A DNA stretch of 64,000 bases from Phytoseiulus persimilis (Eukaryota > Arthropoda > Arachnida > Mesostigmata > Phytoseiidae): contig CM075102.1 in assembly GCA_037576195.1 (NCBI GenBank), positions 45,070,745-45,134,744 on the forward strand, given 5' to 3'. Positions 13,201 to 24,782 of this stretch are shown here, piece after piece. Under the pieces are notes generated by a model that had not been told where the DNA came from, did not search any database, and worked only from the letters and a program-made list of their open reading frames with translations. Each line of letters opens with the position of its first letter. The stretch's first letter is position 1. A program made the position numbers and the translations under genes.

Positions 13201-13317
13201 GCTCATCGAGTATAAACAATGGCCATCAACCGCCCTAGATTTGGCTTTCCGAAAGCTGTGAATTGGCTACGCTCAAAATGCGCCGGGTCGAGATATGATA
13301 CTCACGTTGCGAGCCAT
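10254..13317 (-). CDS. PAN3: PAN3, regulatory pseudokinase subunit of the PAN2-PAN3 deadenylase
   Basis: PAN3 binds PAN2 and poly(A)-binding protein and guides the first trimming of mRNA poly(A) tails in the cytoplasm. Eleven exons (minus strand): 13317-13306, 13101-12982, 12778-12710, 12600-12385, 12192-12041, 11900-11804, 11722-11336, 11262-11085, 10953-10803, 10745-10580, 10421-10254. All phases agree and give 571 codons plus stop. PAN3 hallmarks are DGTTYYIQ (about residue 75), VVLRRL, ITHPNVVRLRSV, FAYDFYPNAVTLDAF and LHAIHGAGLA (pseudokinase, about 150-410), then GTRVFEYM...VENGRLFRLL, the dimer coiled coil and C-terminal knob (SSLNK/LDAGVREKV). The N-terminus (MARNPKKR..., FDEFPALGE) is short and lacks the CCCH zinc finger of human PAN3; its first three exons are less certain. 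The border of exons 9 and 10 is also unsure: the obvious GTAAGC donor does not keep frame, so I used the next GT. Confidence 0.85.
10544..10567 (+). repeat. 24-base G run in the last PAN3 intron
   Basis: It reads as poly-C on the PAN3 coding strand, just inside the intron after the SSLNK exon. It could fold as a G-quadruplex in DNA. Run length is prone to assembly and sequencing error. Confidence 0.9.
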
Positions 13318-16300
13318 GTTAAAAGCTTCGGAGGGGTTAAGAGTCAACTGAAATTCCTGAAACGTGTAAAAGAGCAGGATGGAGTGGCTTCTTAGAACAG
13401 ATTTCCTCTCGTAAATGACGGTTGGAATCCGTCGGCGCTGAGACAAGTTGCGCGTCGCGCTTCCTGATGTTTGAAGGCGTACGTCACCCGCTCGACAATA
13501 TCACATCTGTCTGCAGGCTCCCTGAACGTTCAGGTTCGGTTTGAATCTTCACTGGGGTCTAAGGCTCCGAGAGAGGCCACGCATGTTTTTGGGGGCCATG
13601 GGTCTTCACGTCTTCACGAGATCGAGCAGTGAAACCTCGAGGCTGGAAGACGCTCGGAGAATGCCCTTGAAGTTCAGACGTTTGACAGCGTTCCAGAACG
13701 GAGAACGGCTTGAGGTTTGGTGGCCTTCGGATCTCAATCACAAGGGAACGAGAGTTTTGACAAGTCATCATGATACTAATCTGCTTTCCGATAACCTGAG
13801 AGCTTATTACAAAAAAAAACGCTGACGTTGTCAAATATCGTGCGAATTCGAGGGATCGATGCTCGGAAAAAGATCCCGTCTCCACTCGGAGGAACGAAGC
13901 CAGGATCCCGCGGCGCCTCGTGGTCAGTCGAATGTGGGCCTCGGGCTTCGAAAACTCGGGAAGCACTGCTTTCAGCGATAAGAGGCCGGTTCCCCCGATT
14001 TCCGTGCGAGAGTTCGCGTTTTTGGAGCGCTTCAAGCCCCAGAAGTCAAGCTTCACATGGGTTTTCAAGCGAGTCTCCAGCGAACTGTCGGATATCGGTC
14101 ACGAGAGCGATAGCTCTCAAAGAGACGCCGGCAGTTCGATGACACGTGGATTTTCTCACGGATCGAATGGCTTGGGTGAAATCTGAGCGGCTATTGTTTC
14201 CGACACTTCCAAGAGATAATCTCAAAACCAAATCTCAAATCTTGTAGCACTCTCAGCCGACTCGGCTCTCGTTTCCAACGCGATATCCCATCACGCGAAA
14301 GCCGATCTGCTTTCAACCTCTGTCAACGATCGCCCTTGTGAACGTTCGGACTCACCAAGTGGTCGGTATGTCTCGCTAGTGTATATCTATCACCTGCCCT
14401 TCGTTGGTGTCTTCGGAGGAAAGAGTAATGCGCAAGTCTACCATAACTATGCGAGTGATAAGCATTTATTTCTCCTATATATAAAGGGTAATCAATTCGG
14501 TTGGGATCTTTTCGTCAGATCTTGCTCCTTCCGCTCGTCGTTTTGTGGAAATTGGTCGGATTTGGGATTTCTTTCTGGCGATCGATAGCTGGAAGAATGG
14601 TGTTGATCGTTAAACGACTGCGTTCTCTGCAGCGGCTCGAAATTTACTCTACCTCTCCTTGGATAGTTTTGGTCTAACAGCCAGGAATTGTCAAGAGTCA
14701 ACCGATCGGAGCGGCATGATTCAATGCGGTGAATCCCACTCACTTCCGATTGAACCGAGCGAGAATCACGTCAGAGCTCGGAGAAGGGCAAACGATCGTA
14801 TCAGCTTGGGAATCTCTCATATCTCGACCAAATCCCGTCTTCAACGCGTTTTCCTCCGTATGCTCTCATCGATGCTGAATTTTGAGTAATTACCGATTGC
14901 AAAAACTCCTCGAATGGATCAAGTCGATCCGGGTATGCGGATGACGCGACGATTCGAAGATCCAAGCCTCCCTCCTGGAATCCTGGAGCTGACCGAGCGT
15001 GATTTTTTGGTGAAAAAAAAAGGGAGCCGGACCAGCGGGGTAGATTGCTCGAATTCAAGGACTTGACTGTGAGTATTGTATGCATATCAATCTTTCACAT
15101 AGGGCGCGAGCAAGCTTGAAGGATCCCGTGTTTTCACGCTCCCATTCTTCCAGGCGTCATTTGGTTGCCTCCACAGCGGATCGACTCATCTCCTTTTCCA
15201 GTCCCAGGCTGGATCTGTCAGAGCACTCACATGAGAGGCAGGGACGAGCTCCATGTTGATAAACAAAAGGCTCGAATCTGGATCGATAAATAGCCATACC
15301 CACACACATACGTCCCAGTGTTGATGCATGTCGGTCAATTGCATGGGCGGCGGCCAATTTCCGCGCGAAGCGATTTCCGCGCGGGGCCAACTTCCGCGCA
15401 GGGCCGATTTGAGCGCGGATGACCGTTGCGCGTGGGACCGTGTGATACGAAGCGGGCTTCGTAACTTCTTCTACTTCTTTCGCGCCAATGCTCATGCGGT
15501 GGCCGACGCGGAACCTGAAGCTGAGAACTCTGTTTAAATCAATCTGGTGTGTCCGATCCAGTTGTTCTATTCCACCTCAGTTGCAATCATTTTCAGCAAG
15601 TGGCTTGGAGCTAGCGCATGGCACTGGGTCAGGTTAGGTTAGGTTTCTACGTTGTTTTCAATTCTCAAATTGAACTTGCTGGAGTTCATACTCCAAGGAC
15701 GTAGGTTTTCATGGAGGTCGACATTACTGTTTTGTCCGACCGCAGAAGAGCTCGGCGCTCATTAGTTGGCTTAGGGTCTTCCATATTTTCCAAGAACGCC
15801 ACCATTCAAGTGACCGGTGCAGGCCACCACATATCATGAATTCTTGGTGCCACAGTATCACGGTCGCTGCGCGGAAATCGGCCCTGCGCGGAAATTGGCC
15901 CGCACCAATTGCATGTCGGTTCTGGGCTGGTGGGGAAACGGGATCGAAACTCCGTTGAAGGGAGACCCACAGCTCCGGCAAGAGCCAGTGAGTAGGACCC
16001 CCTCCGATGGTCAAATGAGTTATTCTCTGATTCTCCAAAGAGTTCCGGGATACTTCTAGAGGAAATCATGCTTCCAGAGAAGTAAGGAGTGCTCACTCGG
16101 AGTGCTGATCAAAATTTTCGCAGAGGCGGCAGGTTCCATTAGATAAGGTCGCTCAATCGGGCAAGTCTGGGGATATATTTCTAGTTAGGTTATAATAGTC
16201 ATGATAAACTGTTTCAGGACTCGAACGTTCTGATGACCCGATGGATCCCAATGAAGCATCTCCCGCCGTCTCGAGGCGATCTGGCACGCGGCGCCCCCAA

Positions 16301-17154
16301 CTCGTCAGAGGAAATACTTGATGACGGAGTGTATATAATAATTGTATTCAGTCATTTATTCATTGAAATGTTGAAATCACACGAGACGATAAAGTGTCTA
16401 CGCTATTTTCTAGATGAATAATCGTTGCCCATCGTACGAAATTATTTGCATTTTCCGTCGGTCGCAGAAATTTGTGTTGTTCGTTTCAAATATACATCTA
16501 TGGAGACCAACTATCATTCTTCCTTGGCACTTTTCTGCCTCCCGACTGTACAATTCTCCACCAAGTTTTCTACCACGCTGGAGTCTCCCGGAAGTGAATA
16601 CTACTGAAACAATACGAAATTGGCTGTTGATAATTGGCTCATGGAACCGTATTATCGTACACACGCTCCCGCCGCAGTCAGCTTGGAATCTTCTCACGGA
16701 AGGAACTGGAACCCTCCTTGACTAGTTGAATCTTCTCTCCTTGATACGCCGTCCACGTGACAACTCAACACGAACTCGGGACGGGGACGTAGATTAGTTG
16801 CATATCTATACCGACAGGAAATTATTGCTCGGCTGTGTTGCTTCTCATAAATAGTGGTTCGCTTGTTGTTATTGAAAAAGTTGCTGTCACGCCTTGGTCA
16901 TGACTCTGTTTCTAAAATCACACGTTCCCACTTCAGTGAAATCATTCCGCCTTGCACCGTGGGGGAAATGGTGGCAGGAGAAAGCGTAAATCCACTCGGA
17001 TCATCACAGACCGCAATCGCCGCGGCGGAACGCTTCGCAGTGCAGCACCGGTTCCTTCGCTCATCATTGAACTTTTTCAATTATCGACAATCGGAGGCCG
17101 GTATCGCAGACGTCGGTACATCTGGGGAATCATCGGAGGTTTCATTGGGAACCT
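13318..17154. other. Intergenic region between PAN3 and the DOCK gene
   Basis: The 5' end of PAN3 lies at one edge and the 3' end of DOCK at the other. No exon with good splice sites and a family signal was found. It holds a pair of inverted GC-rich repeats (15.33-15.42 and 15.85-15.92 kb) and a short TTAGG-like run near 15633. The DOCK 3' UTR must lie in its right part. The 16351-16360 stretch has TTTATT, an AATAAA on the minus strand, but it is about 800 bases from the stop. Confidence 0.45.
15326..15925. repeat. Inverted pair of GC-rich repeat blocks
   Basis: The block at 15326-15420 has three or four copies of a unit like GGCCAATTTCCGCGCAG. The block at 15850-15925 carries the same units on the other strand, plus the shared neighbour CAATTGCATG. 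The arms face each other over about 430 bases, like the ends of a small non-autonomous element. I saw no clear target duplication. Confidence 0.55.
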
Positions 17155-20100
17155 TCACTTCTTTGGCGATGCGGACATTTCTTTGACTGGCAACGGCGGT
17201 GGCTTCAGCTTGGACGGCAATTTCCGCAGGGCGACCCCCTCATCGTTCACAATACTGCTGCAGTCCACGCTGTTCTGCTTCATGGGTAAAGGTGGCGGGG
17301 ACTCGTCAGCGAACGATGCCGGGAGACTGTCCTGATGCGCCAAGAAGAAACCGTTGTTGTCGCCAATGGACGGACTCAGTGGGTTTCGGGCGTACTGTGC
17401 TGAAGAGGGTCTGCTCCGTCGTTCCTGCTCGGCCCGCGGAGGTCTCTGGGTAACCAGGGGTTCGCTCAACTCGATGATGCTCCGATCGAAGTCCATCGAC
17501 GTCGAGCTGAGACTGTGTGTGGAGTTGGAGTTCTTGCTTTTGAGTTCGTTGTTGCTCCCGACTATCGACTCCTCAAAGCCGTTGTCACTGGGAGCGCCAG
17601 AGTTTCGGCGATTCGTAGCCGAAACACTGCTTTCCCGCTCGCGACTCTCCCGAGATCTACGCGAAAGAGTCAGGTTTGGTTTCCAAGAACGCGAGTTCTG
17701 TTTCGAATTTCCGTCTGAATTGAAGTTCGGAAGGCTCTCTTTCTCGGAGCGGACTGAGGGCGGCTGCGAAATCAGACTTCTGATTCCGCGGATGCCGGGG
17801 TTGGAATCGCTCAGTTCTGGCGGGAGGTTCGCCACGCCATATTGCCGCTCGATATGCTCTTTGAGTTTCCCGAAACAGTCCTCCATGTGCTCGTGATGCT
17901 GTCGGATGTTGTCGAGCATTCGCATCTTATGCACACGGAGACCCTCAGCTAGAATCGGGACCAACGCCGCAATGGTCTTCTTCAGAATCGGAACGAAATC
18001 CAAGTCCCTTGGCTCCATGTTTCGCATGGCCTCTTCTGTGAAGAATGCTTTTTCGTAGTTCGCGATCCCTCCGTTGACGGCTGGTTCGATTATTCCACTC
18101 AGCTTCATGGTGAACGGGCTCAGCGGTGTGGAGCTGTCGCATTTCTGCTGTTGTATGCTCTCGATTAGTTTGTAGTTAGTCTTCTCCATGGTTTCGATGG
18201 CGTGTTGAATGGGGGAAACCTCCACCGTCTTCGTTCTGATTACCGCAAACCACCTCAGCAGACCCGGCAGAGGATGAGCAATCTCTAAGCTCTTCCGTTC
18301 CACCCACATATTGGCGAATTCGTTCTCGTCGTTACCGCCGCCCGAGGGCGTTTTACGCATCAGCCGATCAAAAGTGAATTCTTTGACTTCGTTGACTTTG
18401 TAATACTTGAGGATGTGGTCGTGGACCAGCTTTCCTCTGAAACGCTCCTGGTGCGCCATTACCGCTTCGACGTGGTTGATCTGGAGATACTGCCGATTGC
18501 TTTTTGTGACTTCATCGTCAGGTTCGGTGAGTTTTGTAAAGAGGACGGCGTTCGGGAACTGGTTCAGGAGGCGGGCGGAGAAGTCGGCCAGCCTCTCGTA
18601 TTCCTTGCCTCGGTATACGAAAACCTTGTTCTGGAGGAACGCCGGAAACCCTCGACCGTAGTAGCCGACCCGGAAGTATTCGGGCTCCGGTCGCAGAACC
18701 TTCATGATGTTGTCATAAAAAGTGGAGATTTTTCCGTGTAGCAGCGAGAGCTGATTGTAGTCGTACGTCTCGTTCTCGTAGAGTGCAACCAGTTCTTTGC
18801 AGAGGCCGAGTCCAGCTTCCCAGAGCCGGCCTTTATCGAAGTTCTCCAAGATATCGTAATACAAATGCTCTTTGAGCTCGCGATGAGTATCGCAATGCGG
18901 ATACTTAGACGAGCGGAGCAAGTTCGGCAGTACATCGTCGCTCCAATTGAGAAGCTTAGCGTGATGCTTCAAAGCGAATCCGGCTTCTATGAAGTTCTCA
19001 CACTCGAGGTGTAGGTCGCAGAGCTTGTGGAGATACCGGATGTACATCTCCTTCCGGTTGATGTCGTTGTAGAACTCCAGTAGATTCACCGTGCAGCTCA
19101 TCCGGTTCTCCTTGCTCTCGTCGTTGGCGATGGATCGGTACTGGAGGAGGCGATCCATGAGGCCTCCGGCAGTTTTGACGAAACGCGTGCCGCTGATATA
19201 GAGGCCGGACTGGTTTTCCACGAGCCGCGACATGAGATCCGTGAAAAGCTTCTGGTACTCACAGTCGGCTTTGCCTCCTTCGACCAAGATATCGAGCTTC
19301 GTGATGAATTCGTTTTCGAAGAGCCCGAAGTTACCTTTGATCCCCGTCTGGAGGTAGGTACCGTCGAGAGGCAGCGTGCTGTAGTGCTCGCACTGCATCA
19401 TATCGAAGAAAATCGGTATGGTGGCCTTCCTCAGATCCAGCTGGGGGATCATGGTCATCTCCAAGAATGGCCCGACCATGGCGGGAATGAAACGAATTTT
19501 GTGCTCGTTCAGAGAGAACCACATCGAGCGAACTTCGAAACCGGTCTCGCGTCGCATATCTTTGTACCTCAGGATCAGTTTGTCCTTCTTGTTTGGAGAA
19601 AACTGCTCCAGTTGGAGGGACTCCTGAGTCATGAATGCGATCGCACAATGGAAGAAGTTGTTCCAAACCTGTTCGTCGAAGTTCCGCAAGAAGCGCTCTT
19701 TGATCGCGATCGAGAAGTGTCGGAGGCATGTGAGCGTCACGGAGTTCTGCAGCATGATCATGTCACACCAGTCTCGTTGGTAGACCGTCTTCCGAACGAG
19801 ATCCTTGAAGACGAGAAGGATTTCCATGAGGAAATCGGTGAGATCGACGTCCGTTTGGAAGTGGGCCATGTAGTTCTTGAAGTGAAAATCGTTCATCTGA
19901 CGAAAGATGTCAATCATCAGAGCAACGACGTTGCCTACTAGGTGAGAACTGCGGTCAAGTCGGATTACGGTCTGAATTACACTGCGAAGGATGGACATCA
20001 TGACGCACGAGATGTCGCTGGAGGTGTTGTCTCCTCCGTAGAGGAATAGGAGCATCTCCGAACTAGTTTCTATGCACAGCTCGAATTCTTGTAAGCGCTG

Positions 20101-23100
20101 CATGTCGACCCGACGGAGGTCCTCGCAATCGAAATTGTCAAGCAATGCTCTAATGTGCCGGCAGAAGCATGGCAGCAATATTGCTCGACAATCCGGATTC
20201 TCGAACAAGCGCGATTTGATGACGTCTTTCATACAGGTCAGTTTCTGGGCCATGAGACGTCCCGATGGCACACTGTTTATCAGACTTGTTACGATGCCCG
20301 CCAGCTTTGGCCCGTCGAAAACTTCGAGCACATCGGATATCACACAAGGAAAGTACTTCAAGCAGGCGTCCTGCAATTCAGTCACATTCTCGGATTTGTA
20401 ATTCATCAGTGTTGTGATCGAGCAGAGCAAAGAATCGAGGGACTCTTCGAAAGACTCCGCGTCGTTGTCCTCGTTGAGGTGTGCGAACAACTTCCGAGAG
20501 TGCACAATGAACTTCAGCAAGTACTCTAGCGATTTCACTGCGCGGAGGTGGATACCGCCCTGTGGCTCGTTCAGAGAGTTCATCGACAGATGTTCCACGT
20601 AATAGCGAAGGACGATGATGAGCTTGCTGCGGAATGAGGGAACTCGTTGAGTCTCTACCCATGAGACGAATCCGGAATCGCTCAAATATGTAGATCAAGA
20701 GTGGATGGAGGAAGGACTCACTTGTAAGCCAGGGTTGCGCTAAAATTTTCCTGGATGTACAGGTCTAGCACGGGCCGGAAATGCTGGTATTTCCGATCGG
20801 AAATCAGACCGATAAGGAAGACGAGGCATTCAAACACGAGATTATCATAAACATCCGTGTCTGAATTCTGCATCAGAATCGTGAAAAGCGCATCCAGGAT
20901 ATCTTGAAGGAATTTGACAACCTCCTCGCCGTCGACTTTCATCAATGCCATCAGGTACCTAGAACGTGCGCAGATTCAGGCTGGTTGATCGTTCTCAGGA
21001 AGGATTAGGAGCCCAGTTGAGAGCGCGGAACATGTTTGTTTCCCCTTTCGAAAAGGGTTAACAGGGTCATATTTCAATTCAAATGAGCCGAAATCCACAA
21101 GAGCAAATTCAAATACCAAATCCTTTTCGAGAAATGAAATGAGATGCGTTAACGGAATCGGAAATCGCCACGTTTCCTGATTATTGATGAATAAGCCAGA
21201 CAAAGATCTTGATCACAGCAAGGGAGAAACTCCGAGACGAAGCGCCTTCTCACCTTTGGAGATCGGCTTTGTTATCGAACCATTTGAGCAAACCGAGGAG
21301 GTCGACGTTCTGGGTCAATTTGGTGGAACAGACCAAAGTCGAAATTTGGAAACAGTCCTTCGGCGAAAGCGAGAGACCCAACTTGTTGTTCCCGATGGTT
21401 GACTGGTTCGATTGCATCTGTGAAGAGAGTTTGTCAATTTGAACATTTTCTTCGGCTGATTCCAGCATTCTCATCATGTCTTGAGATTCCAAGCATCGAA
21501 ATTCCTACGTCAGGTAGATCGAGCCTATACGAAGGCAACATCGATCTTGGTTCTCCACGTACTTGCGCCAAATCATTTCTGGTAGAGGGCAGTCCCAAAT
21601 ACGACGCATCGTTATCGATGAACTTCTTGTTATCGATGCGATAGATTAACAAATCGTGGATCTCATCATTAAGAGTCGTTCCATTCGGCTGCATCAACTT
21701 GACGAACGACATTCCGAAAGGTTTTTCAGTTTTGTCCTTGGCTTCATTTGAAGAGCGGTGTCTGAACGTGAACTGCGGACCAAAGAAGTTTGGATGAAGT
21801 CGGTGGAGAGGAATTCGCTCCAAATCGACGGGAAGGGGCCACAAATTCTACCTGCGACGCCAGCAGGGAAAATACCTTGAGATGGGCGTTGTAGAAATCC
21901 TCTATGGGTACATCGACCTTGAAAGTTTCGCTCCATTTGGGCTTGTCTTCATGGTAGTATATTACGGTTTGGTACTCGGATAGGTTTTCAGTACCGGCGC
22001 CGACCGAAATCACACCTTGCAGCAGGTCCCCCCGCTCGTCGCAAACGCGAACTGTTACCTGTTGGAAACAATCGCGTCTAGATTCCTCGATGACAAGCAT
22101 GCTCCGAGCTCTATTCTTCGATAGGTGGGGACATCGTGTATGTAAACCCATATTCCTTATTTCTTCGATTACGATAATTGTGGAGCACCACGAGGGCTCC
22201 AAAAATTGCGAGCGCTAGAGTAATGCACTCGCTTTATTGATGTCAAGGTGTCGGCAAAGCCAGCCTCACATAACGCTCATTGACCGACTTGCAACCCCTG
22301 GACGAGGACGATTACCCGTAACCATATTGAGTCCGGTCCTTGGGACAAGGCAGCCGCGCTATCGCGTCGTTCCGCTTTTGATCGAGAATCTAGGCTCAAC
22401 TTCTGGGATTTCTCCGAGATTCATGCCACCAAGAGTCCTTAACTCGGACGAGAGTCAGGGCGAGTATGAATTCTATAACATCAGTACAACACGGAGGTTT
22501 TGGACGCTGCCGACTGGCCCGGTTTTCGGATGCCGCCACGTCCGCTGGGTCGCAGCTCGGAAATGAAATGCTCAAGTGCGGGTGTCACTTCTCAAGAGGA
22601 ACCTCGGATCCGTCCCTACCTGAATGTTGCCTCCTGTTTTGACGCCACCTCGAGCGAATTCGGCTTGTAGGACGGTGAGATATAGGTCGTTTCTCACATC
22701 GCCCGGCAGTATGATTTCCGGGAAGCCCATTTTTCGCGCCTTGAAAGTTGTGGCCGAAACTAGATGCGGGTTTTCCTCTCGAACGGTTTTCAAATCACCC
22801 CGGAGAGCTTTGAAAGACAGATATAATCCTGGAACAACATTGAGGAGTGTCAAGTCGCTGTGTCACGTCTTCGCGAGTCAGGACTGACGAAGCTGATCCA
22901 TCGTTCGAACAAAAGCCTCAAAAAACAGTTCACCTCTCTGTTCTTTTTGGGTGACTTCCTTCATAGTGCAAACTTTCTTGATCAGGTTGTCAAGAAAATC
23001 GTGTTCACCACATGGCAAGTAAGGCACGAAGGACGGCTTATCCTCGTCTGCTTCCTGCTGGCCCTTCAAAATGGCTGTTATGTCGAGCGCAGCGACGCCG

Positions 23101-24782
23101 AAGGGCCGACGCATGTCCCCCGCTTCGACTTTCGGCTTGCCTGGAATGAGCCCGACCAATGTTGGGACGAAATCGTGAAATGAATGAGGAACGAAGCCAC
23201 ACAAAACTCTATCTTCAGCTGGATTCCGCTTGAGATCATGAATATAGTTCTTTCAGTCGACAACTACCCATGGTTATGTTCGCGCTCTTCCGAGCTTCCG
23301 GATCCTTCATTTCCATGGGACCTATCCGAACGATTTGGCATACGAAGCAAACTCTGTCTCGTTTCAGGTCTCGACTCCCAAGATCGGTAAAAAGACAACG
23401 CATCGAGTTATAGTCAAATGTGTTGGCTTGGCTGGTTTTCGTCCACCTGCAACCGAAGAAGAGCGGATGTAGAACATCGTGATTTTCGATGTCGCCGCCT
23501 CTCCAAAGTTTCGGAATCGAAAAGGGGCAACTTGTAGGAAGGGCAGCCTGATCCTCATCAATAAAAAAGGTCTACAATCGATCTGGAGTTCAAAAGGGGC
23601 ACCAACCGCACGACGTAGTTTTCTGTTATGAAGCGACCCTCGCGCTGGTCGTAGAGCGACATTATCAAGTCCACGTCATCTGTTATCTTGCCGCCCTCGA
23701 ACCTCCTGAATATGACCATTAAATTGTGGCAATACGTAGCCGACATCGAGGCTCTGTTATAGGCACCGATGGCATTGTAAGGATCTTGCTGTTTCTGAGC
23801 CTGAGCGCTTCGTTGGAGCGCGATGCGTTCCGAAGCTTCGAGGTGAGCGCGATGCACTGCGATCGTCGACGTGTATTTCGGGTTCATGATGTTTCCTAGG
23901 TGGAAAATATATTCAAATCAAAATTCCGGTTCTAAGGCTCGGTGGCAGCATGGTCGGAGTCGCGACAGATGATATCTCGATGAGAATCAAAAGCCCGAAC
24001 TGGAGCGTATGCCCTTCGATTGTCCCGGTTGAGAGCTTTTCCTCGGAAATAATTCTGGAGCTGAGACCATTACCGTTGCAGTCGCGTACGACGATGTCCA
24101 AGTCGAGCAGCGCGTTGCCCATCTCTATTCTGGAGATGACTTTCTGCTTGATTTCGCGGAGCTCGTCCATGGGTAGGGTTCCGCTGAGGATCTTTCTGCG
24201 CGCGTCAACCAGTTCGAAAATGTAGGAACGAACGGTGTCAAAAGAGCTGCGGTTTTTGAGATAAAGTTGCTCCCATAGAGGCTCCCATTCGCGTAGTACC
24301 TGTGAGGGAGGTTTTGTGCTTCAACATCATATCATATCAAGCCTCCATTGATTCCAGAAGAGAGAAACTGTGGTCCGATCGCTGCTGCCCCCGACGGCAC
24401 TGACAGAGCACTTACCGCTGTGATTTCCTTGATGATTGCTGGTTCTTTTGGAATGACTTCCTCAACTGTGGTGATTTTGTCGACATGACACTCCTTGAGC
24501 GCCACGTAGCTCTTCGGGAATATTCCCCGAATTTTCCTACTCCGCATGTTAGCGCCATAGTACCTGGAAATAGCCGATCTTAGCCCCTTAGCGTCCTGGA
24601 CTAGCAGAACAGAAATCGAATTTTTCAAGGCTCCCCCTGACTCACCAATCTCCATTTTCTTCAAGGATGTGCACTGTTTCTCCTACTGTCAGCTGTAATC
24701 TATGGGGTTTGTCCTGTTGTGAGAAGAAGTTTGCTATGGCGACAGCATACTTATGCTTGTCGGAGACTGGAGTCCACTTCAT
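17155..24782 (-). CDS. mbc: DOCK-A family Rac guanine-nucleotide exchange factor (Myoblast city / DOCK1)
   Basis: The protein loads Rac with GTP together with ELMO, driving cell migration, engulfment and myoblast fusion. Twelve exons (minus strand): 24782-24646, 24563-24416, 24299-24074, 23895-23607, 23446-23268, 23140-22934, 22828-22620, 22058-21876, 21772-21563, 21417-21254, 20958-20722, 20680-17155. All borders are GT..AG and all phases agree, giving 1904 codons plus stop, close to human DOCK1 (about 1865). Order: SH3 (residues about 10-72, [20 protein letters not shown]), a helical linker, DHR-1/C2 (about 425-605, [27 protein letters not shown]), a long armadillo-like middle ([16 protein letters not shown]), DHR-2 exchange domain (about 1260-1680, [30 protein letters not shown]), and a Ser/Pro-rich tail with two Crk-type SH3 ligands (PPLPMK near 1862, PPLPVK near 1893). 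The start ATG has a GCC context and an upstream stop. Exon 12 alone carries 1175 codons including the stop. Confidence 0.97.

Noticed and set aside
15630-15650. GGTTAGGTTAGGTT as telomere repeat
   Set aside because: Only about three TTAGG-like units; short runs are common inside arthropod chromosomes.
17354-19941. Plus-strand frames of about 180 codons opposite the DOCK gene
   Set aside because: They are antisense shadows of the long terminal DOCK exon; the minus-strand protein is a clear family match.
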